A DNA stretch of 16,283 bases from Sulfurimonas sp. GTDB taxonomy: Bacteria > Campylobacterota > Campylobacteria > Campylobacterales > Sulfurimonadaceae. The stretch is from positions 1-16,283 of the forward strand of contig JAKISR010000044.1 in assembly GCA_021648465.1 (NCBI GenBank), written 5' to 3'. The notes beneath the pieces were generated by a model. That model had not been told where the DNA came from and ran no database searches. It worked only from the letters and a program-made list of their open reading frames with translations. How positions within the stretch are numbered: position 1 is the first letter of the stretch; each line of letters opens with the position of its first letter. The position numbers were made by a program, and so were the translations under genes. Positions 4,742 to 12,929 of this stretch are shown piece by piece.

Positions 4742-6049
4742 GTGAATATAGGTCAAGAAGTTTTAGCATTATTAAAAGAGGAAATAAAAGAGATTGAATA
4801 TAATAGATACATAAAAAATTTAGTTTATGATGCAAAAAGATCTACTACTGATTTAGCTATTTTTTATGCTCCAAATGCTTTAGTATCTAACTGGATAAAA
4901 AGTAAATATACAGATAAAATCAAACATCTTTTTGAAATAAAAAATAATCCTAAAGTTAATGTCAAAATTACTCTAAAAAACTCTGCTTTTAAAACAAAAA
5001 AACAAAAAATTGAGCAAAAAACTCAAATACATTCACTTTTAAATCCTTCTCATACATTTAATAATTTTATGGTTGGTGGATCAAATCAATTTGCATACTC
5101 CGCTGTTAAAAGTGTAAGTGAAAAAGCTGGTGAACTTTATAACCCACTTTTTATTTATGGTGGTGTTGGTCTTGGTAAAACTCACCTTATGCAAGCGGCT
5201 GGTAATATTTTTCAAAATCAAGAAAAAATAGTTATATATACTACAGTTGAGCAATTTTTAAATGATTTTATACGTCATGTTAGAAACAAAACTATGGATA
5301 GATTTCAAGAAAAATATCGTCAATGTGATGTTCTTCTTATAGATGATATTCAATTTTTAAGCAATAAAGAAGGTATTCAAGAGGAATTTTTCCATACTTT
5401 TGAGGCTCTTAAAGGAGCTGGTAAACAAATAATTCTTACAGCTGATCAACATCCTAAAAAAATAGCAGGATTAAAAGAAAGACTTCAAAGTAGGTTTGAG
5501 CATGGTTTAGTTGCTGATATTCAACCTCCAGAATTAGAAACAAAAATAGCAATTATCAAAAATAAATGTGAAATTAATAAAGTTGTACTTACTAATGATA
5601 TTATTAACTATATTGCAACGGTTATAGAGAATAATGTTAGAGAAATAGAAGGGATATTATCAAAACTTCATGCTTATTCTCAACTTATGCATGTAGATAT
5701 TGATTTAGAGTTTGTAAAAAATGTACTAAAAGATCAAATTCAAGAAAATCGTGCAAATTTGACTCTTGATATTATCACTAAAAGTGTTGCAAAAAATTTA
5801 AATATAAAACCTAGTGAAATTTGTTCAAAAGGAAGAAGTAAAAATTTAGTTTATGCTAGAAGAATTTCTATTTATCTTTGTCGTGAACTTACTCAAAACA
5901 CTATGCCTCAACTTGCTCAATACTTTGGCATGAAAGACCATACAGCCATTAGTCATACTCTTAAAAAAATAAATTTTCTATTAGAAAATGATGAAGATTT
6001 TAAAGTAAAAATAAAAGAATTAACAAATAAAATAACTTCATTATCTTAA
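4742..6049 (+). CDS. dnaA: Chromosomal replication initiator DnaA
   Basis: DnaA binds DnaA boxes, oligomerises with ATP and opens the origin. The protein is 435 residues. Domain I covers about 1-85, with a short linker to about 105. The AAA+ domain III has Walker A GGVGLGKT (140-147) and Walker B LLIDDI (198-203). Domain IV carries the DnaA signature helix-turn-helix, ending in KDHTAISHTLKKI (H400, T401 and S404 region). The start codon is GTG at 4742: the ATG two bases earlier reads ATG-TGA, and AAAGG lies 6 nt before the GTG. The short domain II is usual for Campylobacterota. The gene is flanked by DnaA-box clusters on both sides and followed by dnaN. There is no sign of disruption. Confidence 0.98.
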   Translation: MNIGQEVLALLKEEIKEIEYNRYIKNLVYDAKRSTTDLAIFYAPNALVSNWIKSKYTDKIKHLFEIKNNPKVNVKITLKNSAFKTKKQKIEQKTQIHSLLNPSHTFNNFMVGGSNQFAYSAVKSVSEKAGELYNPLFIYGGVGLGKTHLMQAAGNIFQNQEKIVIYTTVEQFLNDFIRHVRNKTMDRFQEKYRQCDVLLIDDIQFLSNKEGIQEEFFHTFEALKGAGKQIILTADQHPKKIAGLKERLQSRFEHGLVADIQPPELETKIAIIKNKCEINKVVLTNDIINYIATVIENNVREIEGILSKLHAYSQLMHVDIDLEFVKNVLKDQIQENRANLTLDIITKSVAKNLNIKPSEICSKGRSKNLVYARRISIYLCRELTQNTMPQLAQYFGMKDHTAISHTLKKINFLLENDEDFKVKIKELTNKITSLS

Positions 6050-6088
6050 AAATGCAAAAAAATACTAAAAAAAAGATATACTTATATA

Positions 6089-6177
6089 TGTGAAGAGTTG
6101 TGAATATAACTGGTGTAGTTCATCACATCTAAACAACTCTTAAATAGGAGGTAAAACAGTGATATTCACAAATTCAC
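6089..6177. other. DnaA-box cluster between dnaA and dnaN (possible second origin part)
   Basis: TTCAC cores occur four times: reversed in TGTGAAGAG (6089-6097) and TGTGAATAT (6099-6107), and forward in ATATTCACA (6162-6170) and AATTCACTT (6171-6179). The two full boxes TGTGAATAT and ATATTCACA are exact inverted copies. Bipartite origins flanking dnaA are known in Helicobacter pylori. Placement here suggests the same plan, though which part unwinds cannot be told from sequence. Confidence 0.5.
6093..6141 (+). terminator. Inverted repeat downstream of dnaA
   Basis: AAGAGTTGT (6093-6101) and ACAACTCTT (6133-6141) are perfect 9-bp arms around 31 nt. No T tract follows, so it is a weak terminator candidate. 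It may instead be part of the origin, since the arms overlap two DnaA boxes. Confidence 0.35.
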
Positions 6178-6209
6178 TTCCCCCTACTACTAATACTATA
6201 ATTTTATAA
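6159..6209 (+). CDS. Possible 16-residue leader ORF upstream of dnaN
   Basis: A perfect AGGAGG (6146-6151) lies 7 nt before GTG (6159), which opens 16 codons (MIFTNSLPPTTNTIIL) ending in TAA at 6207-6209, 19 nt before dnaN. It is the strongest Shine-Dalgarno in the window but serves no recognised gene. The PP-T stretch could slow ribosomes. It overlaps two DnaA boxes, so the coding reading may be accidental. Confidence 0.3.
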   Translation: MIFTNSLPPTTNTIIL

Positions 6210-6228
6210 TATAAACAGGAAATTCGTT

Positions 6229-7296
6229 ATGAAAATAATAATACAAAAATCTATAATAGAAAATATTTTAATTCATGCTCAATCATTTTTAGAAAAAAAA
6301 GATACTTCACAAATTACATCCCATGTTTTTATGAATGTTTCTAACTCTAATTTAACTCTAAAAGCAACTGATTATGAGATAGGTTTTTTAGTGTCTACTG
6401 ATAATTTACATATTATTGGTAATGGTTGTGTCACTTCTAATGGTAAAAAATTATTAGATATTATTAGAATTTTAAAAGACGGTGAAATTTCTTTAGAAGT
6501 TAAAAACGATATGTTATATATTTCTCAATCTTTTTCTAATTTTAAATTACCAACTTTTTCTTATACTGAATTTCCTGAATTTCCTTCTTATGAAGGTAAA
6601 GCTCGTATATCTATTGATTCCCACTCACTTATAGAATCTCTTAAAAAAATAACACCTTCTATTGATACAAATAATCCTAAATTTGAATTAAATGGTGCTC
6701 TTATCGACATTAAAAAAGACCATATAAATTTTGCTTCTACTGATACAAGAAGATTAGCAGTTGTAAGTATTAAAAATGCAAGTGATAAAGAACTCTCTAT
6801 TATAGTTCCAAAAAAAGCTATTGTAGAAATTCAAAAACTATTTTTTGATGATATAGAATTATATTATGATGAAACAAATTTAATAATTCATTCAAGCCAG
6901 TATACATTTTTTACAAAACTTATAAATGGTAAATTTCCTGAATATTCAAGAATTATTCCTAAAAATATATCAAATAATTTAACACTTCCTAAAGCACTTA
7001 TGATAGAGTCTATAAAACAGATAACAACTATATCAACAGATGTTAAAATAACTTTTTTAAATAATTTAATTAGTTTTGAGTCATTGAGTGATGATAATAT
7101 TGAAGCAAAAACAGAAATAAATTTTCCAACAGGTTTTACTGATCCGTTTATAATAGCAATAAATTCAAAATATCTTTTAGATTTTTTAAATATAATAAAT
7201 TCTTCAGAATTTAATTTAGGTCTCAATGAAGGAAATTTACCATTTATATTAAATGAAGATAATTTTCAAACAGTTGTAATGCCAATAGTTATATAA
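6229..7296 (+). CDS. dnaN: DNA polymerase III beta subunit (sliding clamp)
   Basis: The clamp is a ring-shaped dimer that tethers DNA polymerase III and other partners to DNA. The 355-residue protein is a typical length for this group and should form three similar sub-domains. Recognisable points are the N-terminal MKIIIQKS strand, LTLKATDYEIGF, the first-domain end LPTFSYTEFPEFP, the STDTRRLAVV motif of the second domain, FPEYSRIIPKN between domains, and the C-terminal TVVMPIVI that matches the conserved MPM/MPI end lining the partner-binding cleft. The start ATG has AGGA about 9 nt upstream. It follows dnaA by 179 bp that include a DnaA-box cluster, and precedes gyrB. Confidence 0.97.
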   Translation: MKIIIQKSIIENILIHAQSFLEKKDTSQITSHVFMNVSNSNLTLKATDYEIGFLVSTDNLHIIGNGCVTSNGKKLLDIIRILKDGEISLEVKNDMLYISQSFSNFKLPTFSYTEFPEFPSYEGKARISIDSHSLIESLKKITPSIDTNNPKFELNGALIDIKKDHINFASTDTRRLAVVSIKNASDKELSIIVPKKAIVEIQKLFFDDIELYYDETNLIIHSSQYTFFTKLINGKFPEYSRIIPKNISNNLTLPKALMIESIKQITTISTDVKITFLNNLISFESLSDDNIEAKTEINFPTGFTDPFIIAINSKYLLDFLNIINSSEFNLGLNEGNLPFILNEDNFQTVVMPIVI

Positions 7297-7310
7297 TTAT
7301 ATTTATAAAT

Positions 7311-7335
7311 AAAATTACTTTTTTAGAGTAGTTTT
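7311..7335 (+). terminator. Hairpin after dnaN
   Basis: AAAATTACT (7311-7319) and AGTAGTTTT (7327-7335) pair over 9 positions with one G-T wobble and a 7-nt T-rich loop, 15 nt after the dnaN stop. The following tail (TATCCTCACTTTTT) is only moderately T-rich, so termination would be partial. Confidence 0.35.
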
Positions 7336-7357
7336 ATCCTCACTTTTTCACAATAAT

Positions 7358-7363
7358 TATAAT
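7358..7363 (+). promoter_or_regulatory. Possible gyrB -10 element
   Basis: TATAAT lies about 97 nt upstream of the gyrB start, just after a DnaA-box core (TTCAC at 7346-7350). The whole 7340-7447 stretch is very AT-rich, so other -10 choices exist. Confidence 0.3.
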
Positions 7364-7459
7364 AAAACTTTTTTTTAGTAAATATTAGATAAAATATCTT
7401 AAATCATATAAATATGCTATATTTAATTAAAATTATATAAAAGATAAATGGAGAGTTTA

Positions 7460-9769
7460 ATGGAAAATTACGGTGCTAATAATATTAAGGTTCTTAAAGG
7501 ACTTGAAGCTGTTCGAAAAAGACCAGGTATGTATATTGGAGATACTGGTCATAGAGGCTTACATCATTTAGTTTATGAAGTAATTGATAACTCTATTGAT
7601 GAAGCAATGGCAGGTCATTGTGATATTATAAATATAACTTTAACAAAAAATGGAACTTGCAAAGTATCTGATAATGGTCGTGGTATTCCTACAGGTATGC
7701 ATCCAACAGAAGGTATGAGTGCAGCAACTGTTGTTTTAACAGTACTTCATGCTGGTGGTAAATTTGATAAAGATACTTATAAAGTATCTGGTGGTCTTCA
7801 TGGTGTTGGTGTTTCTGTTGTAAATGCACTATCAAGTGATCTTAAAATGACTATTTATAGAGATGGAGAAATTAATGAGCAAAACTTTAAAGATGGTATT
7901 CCACAAGAAGCTTTAGCAGTTATAGGAAAAACTCGTAAAACTGGTACAACTATAGAATTTGCTCCAGATGCAAGTATTTTTACTGAAATAACTACTTTTG
8001 AATATGAGTTTCTTTCACGCCGTTTTAAGGAGCTAGCATATTTAAATCCTTTTATAACTATCATTTTTAAAGACGAAAGAACAGATATTAGTGAAACTTA
8101 TCATTTTAAAGGTGGTATAGCTCAATATGTTACTGATATGAATAAAAAAACTCAAGTAGCATCGGTTTTTTCATTTTCAGCAAAAATTGAAGATATAGAA
8201 TTTGATGTAGCACTTATGTATAATGATGCATATGATGAAAAACTTGCATCTTTTGTAAATAATATTCGCACTCCAAATGGTGGAACACACGAAGCAGGTT
8301 TTCGTGCTGGTTTAACTCGTGTTATATCTAATTATAATTCTAAAAATGGCGCAGTAAAAGAAAAAGATGTAAAAATTTCTGGTGATGATGTAAGAGAAGG
8401 ACTAATTGCTATAGTTTCTGTTCGTGTTCCAGAGCCTCAATTTGAAGGTCAAACAAAAGGAAAACTTGGAAATACTTATGTAAGACCATTAGTTCAAAGA
8501 CAAACCTATGAACTTCTTTCTAAATACTTTGAAGAGAATCCAATAGAAGCAAAAGCAATTGTTTCAAAAGCTCTTATGGCTGCTCGTGGTCGTGAAGCTG
8601 CTAAAAAAGCAAGAGAATTAACTCGTAGAAAAGATTCTATGAGTGTTGGTACATTACCTGGTAAACTTGCTGATTGTCAAAGTAAAGATGCTTCTATTTG
8701 TGAACTATATTTGGTGGAAGGGGATTCTGCTGGAGGTTCAGCAAAAATGGGTCGTGATCGCGTTTTTCAAGCAATATTACCACTTAAAGGTAAGATTTTA
8801 AATGTTGAAAAAGCAAGACTTGAAAAAATTCTAAAATCTGATGAGATTACAAATATGATAACAGCAATGGGTTGCGGAATTGGTGAAGAATATAATGAAG
8901 AAAAACTTCGTTATCATAAAATTATCATCATGACAGATGCAGATGTTGATGGTTCTCATATTCAAACACTTCTTCTTACATTTTTCTTTAGACATTTTAA
9001 AAGTGTAGTTGAAAATGGTTACCTATATTTAGCTCAACCACCACTTTATCGCTATAAAAAAGGTAAAAAAGAGATTTATTTTAAAAATGATCGCGCAATG
9101 AATGATTTTCTTATTGACAATGGTATAGAATCTTTGGATGTAGATGGTGTTGGACATAATGATTTAGTATCTTACTTTAAAATGGTTGACCATTATAGAG
9201 TTTCACTTGAAGCATTAGAGCGTCGTTATGCTTTAGTTAATCTTATTCGTCACTTTATAGAGAACCCAGACTTAATAGGTCTTGATATGGATAAAATGTA
9301 TACTGAGATTGAAAACTTTTTAATTAATATGGGTAATAATATTTTAACAAAAAGTATAACTGAAGACTCTATCCATGTTTTCGTTCAAACAAAAGATGGA
9401 ATGGAAGAGTTACTTATAAATGATGAACTCTTTGGAGCACCTCACTTCAATGAAGCTTCATTTGTATATAGAAAAATTAAAGAATGGGATTTAAATTTTT
9501 CTGATGATGTTGTAGTTGAGTTAGAAAACATAAAGGAATATGCTAAAAAAGGTGCTTATATTCAACGTTATAAAGGTCTTGGTGAGATGAATCCTGATCA
9601 ACTTTGGGAAACTACTATGACTCCTGAAAATCGTGTTCTTCTACAAATTAAAATTGAAGATGCAGAACTTGCTTCTGATACATTTACTCTATTTATGGGT
9701 GATGAAGTTGAACCTCGTCGTAACTATATAGAAACACACGCAAAAGATGTTAAACATCTTGATGTTTGA
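7460..9769 (+). CDS. gyrB: DNA gyrase subunit B
   Basis: GyrB is the ATPase subunit of gyrase, which introduces negative supercoils with GyrA. The 769-residue protein has a GHKL ATPase domain (EVIDNSIDEAMAG near residues 40-52, DNGRGIP, GGLHGVGVSVVNALS, TGTTIEFAPD), a transducer region, and a TOPRIM domain with EGDSAGGSAKMGRDR near 420 and DADVDGSH near 493. The C-terminal motif QRYKGLGEMNPDQLW lies near 701. I place the start at 7460, not at the in-frame ATG at 7448, because GGAG (7450-7453) is then a ribosome site at 6-nt spacing; the earlier ATG overlaps it. MENYGANNIKVLKGLEAVRKRPGMYIG is the family's usual beginning, and 769 residues is the length known for Campylobacter GyrB. Confidence 0.98.
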   Translation: MENYGANNIKVLKGLEAVRKRPGMYIGDTGHRGLHHLVYEVIDNSIDEAMAGHCDIINITLTKNGTCKVSDNGRGIPTGMHPTEGMSAATVVLTVLHAGGKFDKDTYKVSGGLHGVGVSVVNALSSDLKMTIYRDGEINEQNFKDGIPQEALAVIGKTRKTGTTIEFAPDASIFTEITTFEYEFLSRRFKELAYLNPFITIIFKDERTDISETYHFKGGIAQYVTDMNKKTQVASVFSFSAKIEDIEFDVALMYNDAYDEKLASFVNNIRTPNGGTHEAGFRAGLTRVISNYNSKNGAVKEKDVKISGDDVREGLIAIVSVRVPEPQFEGQTKGKLGNTYVRPLVQRQTYELLSKYFEENPIEAKAIVSKALMAARGREAAKKARELTRRKDSMSVGTLPGKLADCQSKDASICELYLVEGDSAGGSAKMGRDRVFQAILPLKGKILNVEKARLEKILKSDEITNMITAMGCGIGEEYNEEKLRYHKIIIMTDADVDGSHIQTLLLTFFFRHFKSVVENGYLYLAQPPLYRYKKGKKEIYFKNDRAMNDFLIDNGIESLDVDGVGHNDLVSYFKMVDHYRVSLEALERRYALVNLIRHFIENPDLIGLDMDKMYTEIENFLINMGNNILTKSITEDSIHVFVQTKDGMEELLINDELFGAPHFNEASFVYRKIKEWDLNFSDDVVVELENIKEYAKKGAYIQRYKGLGEMNPDQLWETTMTPENRVLLQIKIEDAELASDTFTLFMGDEVEPRRNYIETHAKDVKHLDV

Positions 9770-9794
9770 TAAAAATTATTTTTTAAATATTTAA

Positions 9795-11198
9795 ATGTTA
9801 CTTCCACAAAAAAAAGAAAGAGAATATAGGTTTAAGTTAGCACTTAGAATGGTGCTTCCTATATTTGCCCTTGCTATAGCTTTAATCTCACACACCTTTT
9901 ATTCAATTTCAGAAGGTTTAAACAACTCTTTTTATGTTGAAGTTATTTTAGTTTTAGTTTTTAGTATATATTTTATCTTATATCTTATATATAAAGGTTT
10001 TGATACTAAAATAACCGATGATGTTTCAAAAGTATTTACAAGAAAATATATATATAAATATCTTAAACAAGAAACACAAAACACTAAAGAATATACACTT
10101 TTATTAATTAGTGTTGATAACCTAAATAAAATAAATAATCGTTATGGTATGAAAAATGGAGATAAAATACTATATGAAGTTATAAAATGGATTGTTAAAT
10201 ATCTTGAAGAAAAAGGTATAAAAAATTTCCCTATAGGGCATGTAAAAGGTGGTGATTTTTTAATAGGATTAAATGGCAATAAAGATAAATATAAAACAAT
10301 TATTGAATTAATGTATTTAAAAAGTGAAGAACTTAAAATAAATGATATAGAGATACAAATATCAGGTGCAGTAAATGATATAACACATTCAAAAGATATT
10401 AATTATCTTATAGAAAACCTTTTTGATCTTAAAAATAAAAATAAAAACTCTAAATCTATAGCAAATATTGATGATGATATGGATCCAAGTGATTTAGAAT
10501 CTTTTGTGATAAATGCGATTAAAACAGAAAATATTATTGTTATGACGCAAGATGTTTTTCAAAATGATAACTATTATATAAAAGAGTGTTTCATAAAGTT
10601 AAAGATAGGTGAGAATAAGATTATTCATAAAAAGAAGTATATGAAAATTTTAGATAAATTAAGGTTGATGGTTGATTATGATTTGCTTGTTTTAAAAAAC
10701 ATTATACAAAAGTGTAATTATTCAAAAAAGGAAATTTTTGCTATATCAATATCACCAACTTCTGTAAGAAACGCATTTTTTTTTAGAGATATAAAAGGGC
10801 TTTTTGATAAAAATCCAAATGCCAAAAATAAAATTATATTTTTACTTGACGAGAATGAATATTATTCAAGAATTGACAAATATAACGCAACTTTACAATC
10901 ATTAAGAGATATAGGAATTATTATAGCCATTGATAGACTAGGCGCTATTCATACAAGTTTTTTATATTTAAGAGATTTATATGTAGATATAGTGAGGTTT
11001 GATAGTTTTTACACAAAAGATATAAATAAAGAAAAACATAAAAATATAATTAGTGGATTTAATGTTATGGCACATGAAAAAGGTGTTAAAACATGGATAA
11101 AGATGGTTGAGAGTGAAGATATATATAATCTATCTAAAGAGCTTAAAATCGACTATATTCAAGGTAAATATTTAGCAGATTTACAAGCGAATAACTAA
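9795..11198 (+). CDS. Membrane protein with degenerate GGDEF and EAL domains
   Basis: A 467-residue protein. Two N-terminal membrane helices (about 15-36 and 46-67) are followed by a GGDEF-like domain (about 95-215) and an EAL-like domain (about 235-465). Both look catalytically inactive. The GGDEF signature reads GGDFL (152-156), losing the catalytic glutamate. The EAL signature reads ECF (264-266), the DD pair is ID-R (380-381), and the asparagine of the usual Nls motif is replaced in SISPTS. The terminal QGKYLA preserves the end of the fold. Diguanylate cyclase or phosphodiesterase activity is therefore unlikely; binding of cyclic di-GMP or another ligand, or a structural role, is possible. 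No Shine-Dalgarno precedes the ATG and a stop codon lies directly before it, so coupling to gyrB, 25 bp upstream, is plausible. queF follows after 9 bp. Confidence 0.8.
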   Translation: MLLPQKKEREYRFKLALRMVLPIFALAIALISHTFYSISEGLNNSFYVEVILVLVFSIYFILYLIYKGFDTKITDDVSKVFTRKYIYKYLKQETQNTKEYTLLLISVDNLNKINNRYGMKNGDKILYEVIKWIVKYLEEKGIKNFPIGHVKGGDFLIGLNGNKDKYKTIIELMYLKSEELKINDIEIQISGAVNDITHSKDINYLIENLFDLKNKNKNSKSIANIDDDMDPSDLESFVINAIKTENIIVMTQDVFQNDNYYIKECFIKLKIGENKIIHKKKYMKILDKLRLMVDYDLLVLKNIIQKCNYSKKEIFAISISPTSVRNAFFFRDIKGLFDKNPNAKNKIIFLLDENEYYSRIDKYNATLQSLRDIGIIIAIDRLGAIHTSFLYLRDLYVDIVRFDSFYTKDINKEKHKNIISGFNVMAHEKGVKTWIKMVESEDIYNLSKELKIDYIQGKYLADLQANN

Positions 11199-11207
11199 GG
11201 AATAAAA

Positions 11208-11591
11208 ATGAAATATGGTGAAAAAATTGTTAATGAATTTGATGTAGAAAAAGATTTAGAAATTTGGCCAAACAAACATAAAAGAGATTACCTTATAAAG
11301 ATGACTCTTCCTGAATTTTCTTGTCTTTGTCCTAGAAGCGGATATCCTGATTATGCAACCATATACTTAGAATATACACCAAATGAATGGGTTGTAGAGT
11401 TAAAAGCAATTAAGTTATATATAAATTCATTTAGAAATAAATATGTATCACATGAGAACTCTGCCAATGAAATATATGAAATACTTAATAGAAAATTAAA
11501 ACCTAAATATATGAAAGTTGTAGCTGATTATAATCCTCGTGGTAATATTCATACTGTTATAGAGATAGATAGCTCAAAAATGGGTCGCTAA
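11208..11591 (+). CDS. queF: NADPH-dependent 7-cyano-7-deazaguanine reductase QueF
   Basis: QueF reduces the nitrile of preQ0 to the amine of preQ1, a step of queuosine synthesis for tRNA wobble position 34. The 127-residue protein is the short, single-domain (type I) form, a tunnelling-fold enzyme. The catalytic cysteine is C41 in SCLCPRSGYPD, with D48 as the proton donor. The QueF motif lies in ELKAIKLY (64-71), and E83 in SHEN matches the substrate-binding glutamate. AAGGA is about 8 nt before the ATG. The gene follows the GGDEF-EAL gene by 9 bp and is probably co-transcribed with it. Its last 18 bp overlap the end of the convergent cca gene. Confidence 0.95.
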   Translation: MKYGEKIVNEFDVEKDLEIWPNKHKRDYLIKMTLPEFSCLCPRSGYPDYATIYLEYTPNEWVVELKAIKLYINSFRNKYVSHENSANEIYEILNRKLKPKYMKVVADYNPRGNIHTVIEIDSSKMGR

Positions 11592-12785
11592 ATAATTTTT
11601 TAACCATTTTTTTGCTTTAAGATAATTACTAAACTCACCTTTCATTTGAGCTTCATAAGCATTATTTAGAATTTTTGAAAACTCTAGTGATGGTTTAAAT
11701 CCTAATTTTAAAATATTTTTACCTCTTAAAAGAGGGATTAGCTTTTTATTTAGTATATTTAATTTTATAGTTCTTTCTTTTATGCTATTTATAGTTTTAT
11801 ATATTTTGTTACCATAGATAGTTTGACATAAAATTAAAAGCTCTTCGATTTTAACTTCAGTTGCTAGTTTATAGAGTTCATAATTACTTAGTTTTATCTT
11901 GATTTTTTGGTGATTTTGTATTAAAGGTAGTACTCTTTTTAAAATATCTTTTTCATCACTTAATTTTTCTATAAACTCTATCGCATCATCTGTTTTATAG
12001 TTATGACAGAGTGTGGCTAACATTAATACTATGTTTGTTTTAGAATTTTTTGTTAATTTTATATTATCTAAAAGATAAATATTTTCACTATATATATCAC
12101 CACCAAAGCTTTTTAATAATTTAAATCCAATAGATGGTTTTTTTGCTTTTAAAAATAGTTTTTGAATCTCACCAAAAATCCTCTCTTTTGGTAATTCATT
12201 AAGCATATTTTTATAAACCATTTTTTTACATAGTATTAAAAGATTGTTATCTATGTTTAATTCAAATCTTGCACAAAACCCTGCAGCTCTTAAAACTCTA
12301 AGGGGATCTTGTATAAAGCTCTTCTCATCTACCGCTTTTAAAATTTTATTTTTTAAATCAGCTACACCGTTAAATGGATCTAGTAGTTCTTTGTTTATAA
12401 CATCATAACCTATAGAGTTAATAGTAAAATCTCGTCTAGAAGTTGCCGTTTTAAAATCTAAATTTGGATCAATAGTTACTTCAAAACCACGATGACCAGC
12501 ATGAGTTTTATTGTCACTTCTCGGAAGTGAAAAGTCTAAATCATAATTTTTAAAAATTAATTTACAAACACCAAAACTTTTTCCAACACTACTAATATTT
12601 CCAAACTCTTTTAAAATATCTTCTAGTCTTTCAAATGATTTTATTCCATAAACCTCTATATCAATATCTTTTGAGCCTGTATTTAAAAGTGAGTCTCTTA
12701 CAAATCCACCAACTATTATAATTTTTGAACTATAGTTTTGTAGTTTGTTAAAAATTTTATCTAATTCTTTTGGATACTTAATCAT
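11574..12785 (-). CDS. cca: CCA tRNA nucleotidyltransferase (class II family)
   Basis: The enzyme adds or repairs the 3' CCA end of tRNAs from CTP and ATP without a template. The 403-residue protein has GGFVRD (26-31), the metal-binding DxD (D40, D42), RRDFTINSIGYD (117-128) and the nucleotide-recognition stretch DPLRVLRAAGFCARF (160-174), followed by ELPKERIFGEI. The lysine-rich C-terminal half is less conserved, and no HD phosphohydrolase domain is evident. Sequence alone does not exclude a CC- or A-adding specialist or poly(A) polymerase. The start is ATG 12785, with only a weak AAAG before it. It is convergent with queF, overlapping it by 18 bp, and divergent from typA, with TATAAT-like elements for both directions in the 144-bp gap. 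Confidence 0.92.
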   Translation of the reverse strand: MIKYPKELDKIFNKLQNYSSKIIIVGGFVRDSLLNTGSKDIDIEVYGIKSFERLEDILKEFGNISSVGKSFGVCKLIFKNYDLDFSLPRSDNKTHAGHRGFEVTIDPNLDFKTATSRRDFTINSIGYDVINKELLDPFNGVADLKNKILKAVDEKSFIQDPLRVLRAAGFCARFELNIDNNLLILCKKMVYKNMLNELPKERIFGEIQKLFLKAKKPSIGFKLLKSFGGDIYSENIYLLDNIKLTKNSKTNIVLMLATLCHNYKTDDAIEFIEKLSDEKDILKRVLPLIQNHQKIKIKLSNYELYKLATEVKIEELLILCQTIYGNKIYKTINSIKERTIKLNILNKKLIPLLRGKNILKLGFKPSLEFSKILNNAYEAQMKGEFSNYLKAKKWLKNYLATHF

Positions 12786-12864
12786 ATCTTTACTTTATTA
12801 CCTGTTGTGTAAATATTACTATAAGTATATCATTACTTTTACATTATTATAATATTTATTTGGG

Positions 12865-12870
12865 TATAAT
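12865..12870 (+). promoter_or_regulatory. typA promoter -10 element
   Basis: TGGGTATAAT gives a perfect TATAAT with an upstream TG, predicting a start near 12877 and a leader of about 53 nt. The upstream stretch is AT-rich without a clear -35, the usual form in this phylum. Confidence 0.6.
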
Positions 12871-12889
12871 CGCGAAAATTTTTACCCTC

Positions 12890-12915
12890 AAGTTTTACTA
12901 TTATTAATAAAACTT
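12890..12915 (+). promoter_or_regulatory. Hairpin in the typA leader
   Basis: AAGTTTTA (12890-12897) and TAAAACTT (12908-12915) pair perfectly with a 10-nt loop, ending 4 nt before the AAGGAAA ribosome site. This placement could influence ribosome access, for example with temperature, but the stem is AT-rich and weak. Confidence 0.35.
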
Positions 12916-12929
12916 AATAAGGAAACAAT

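Noticed and set aside
6888..7226. 112-codon frame antisense to dnaN
   Set aside because: A shadow of dnaN with no ribosome site or recognisable motif.
7448..7459. Earlier in-frame ATG for gyrB
   Set aside because: It overlaps the GGAG that serves ATG 7460, which also gives the family's usual N-terminus.
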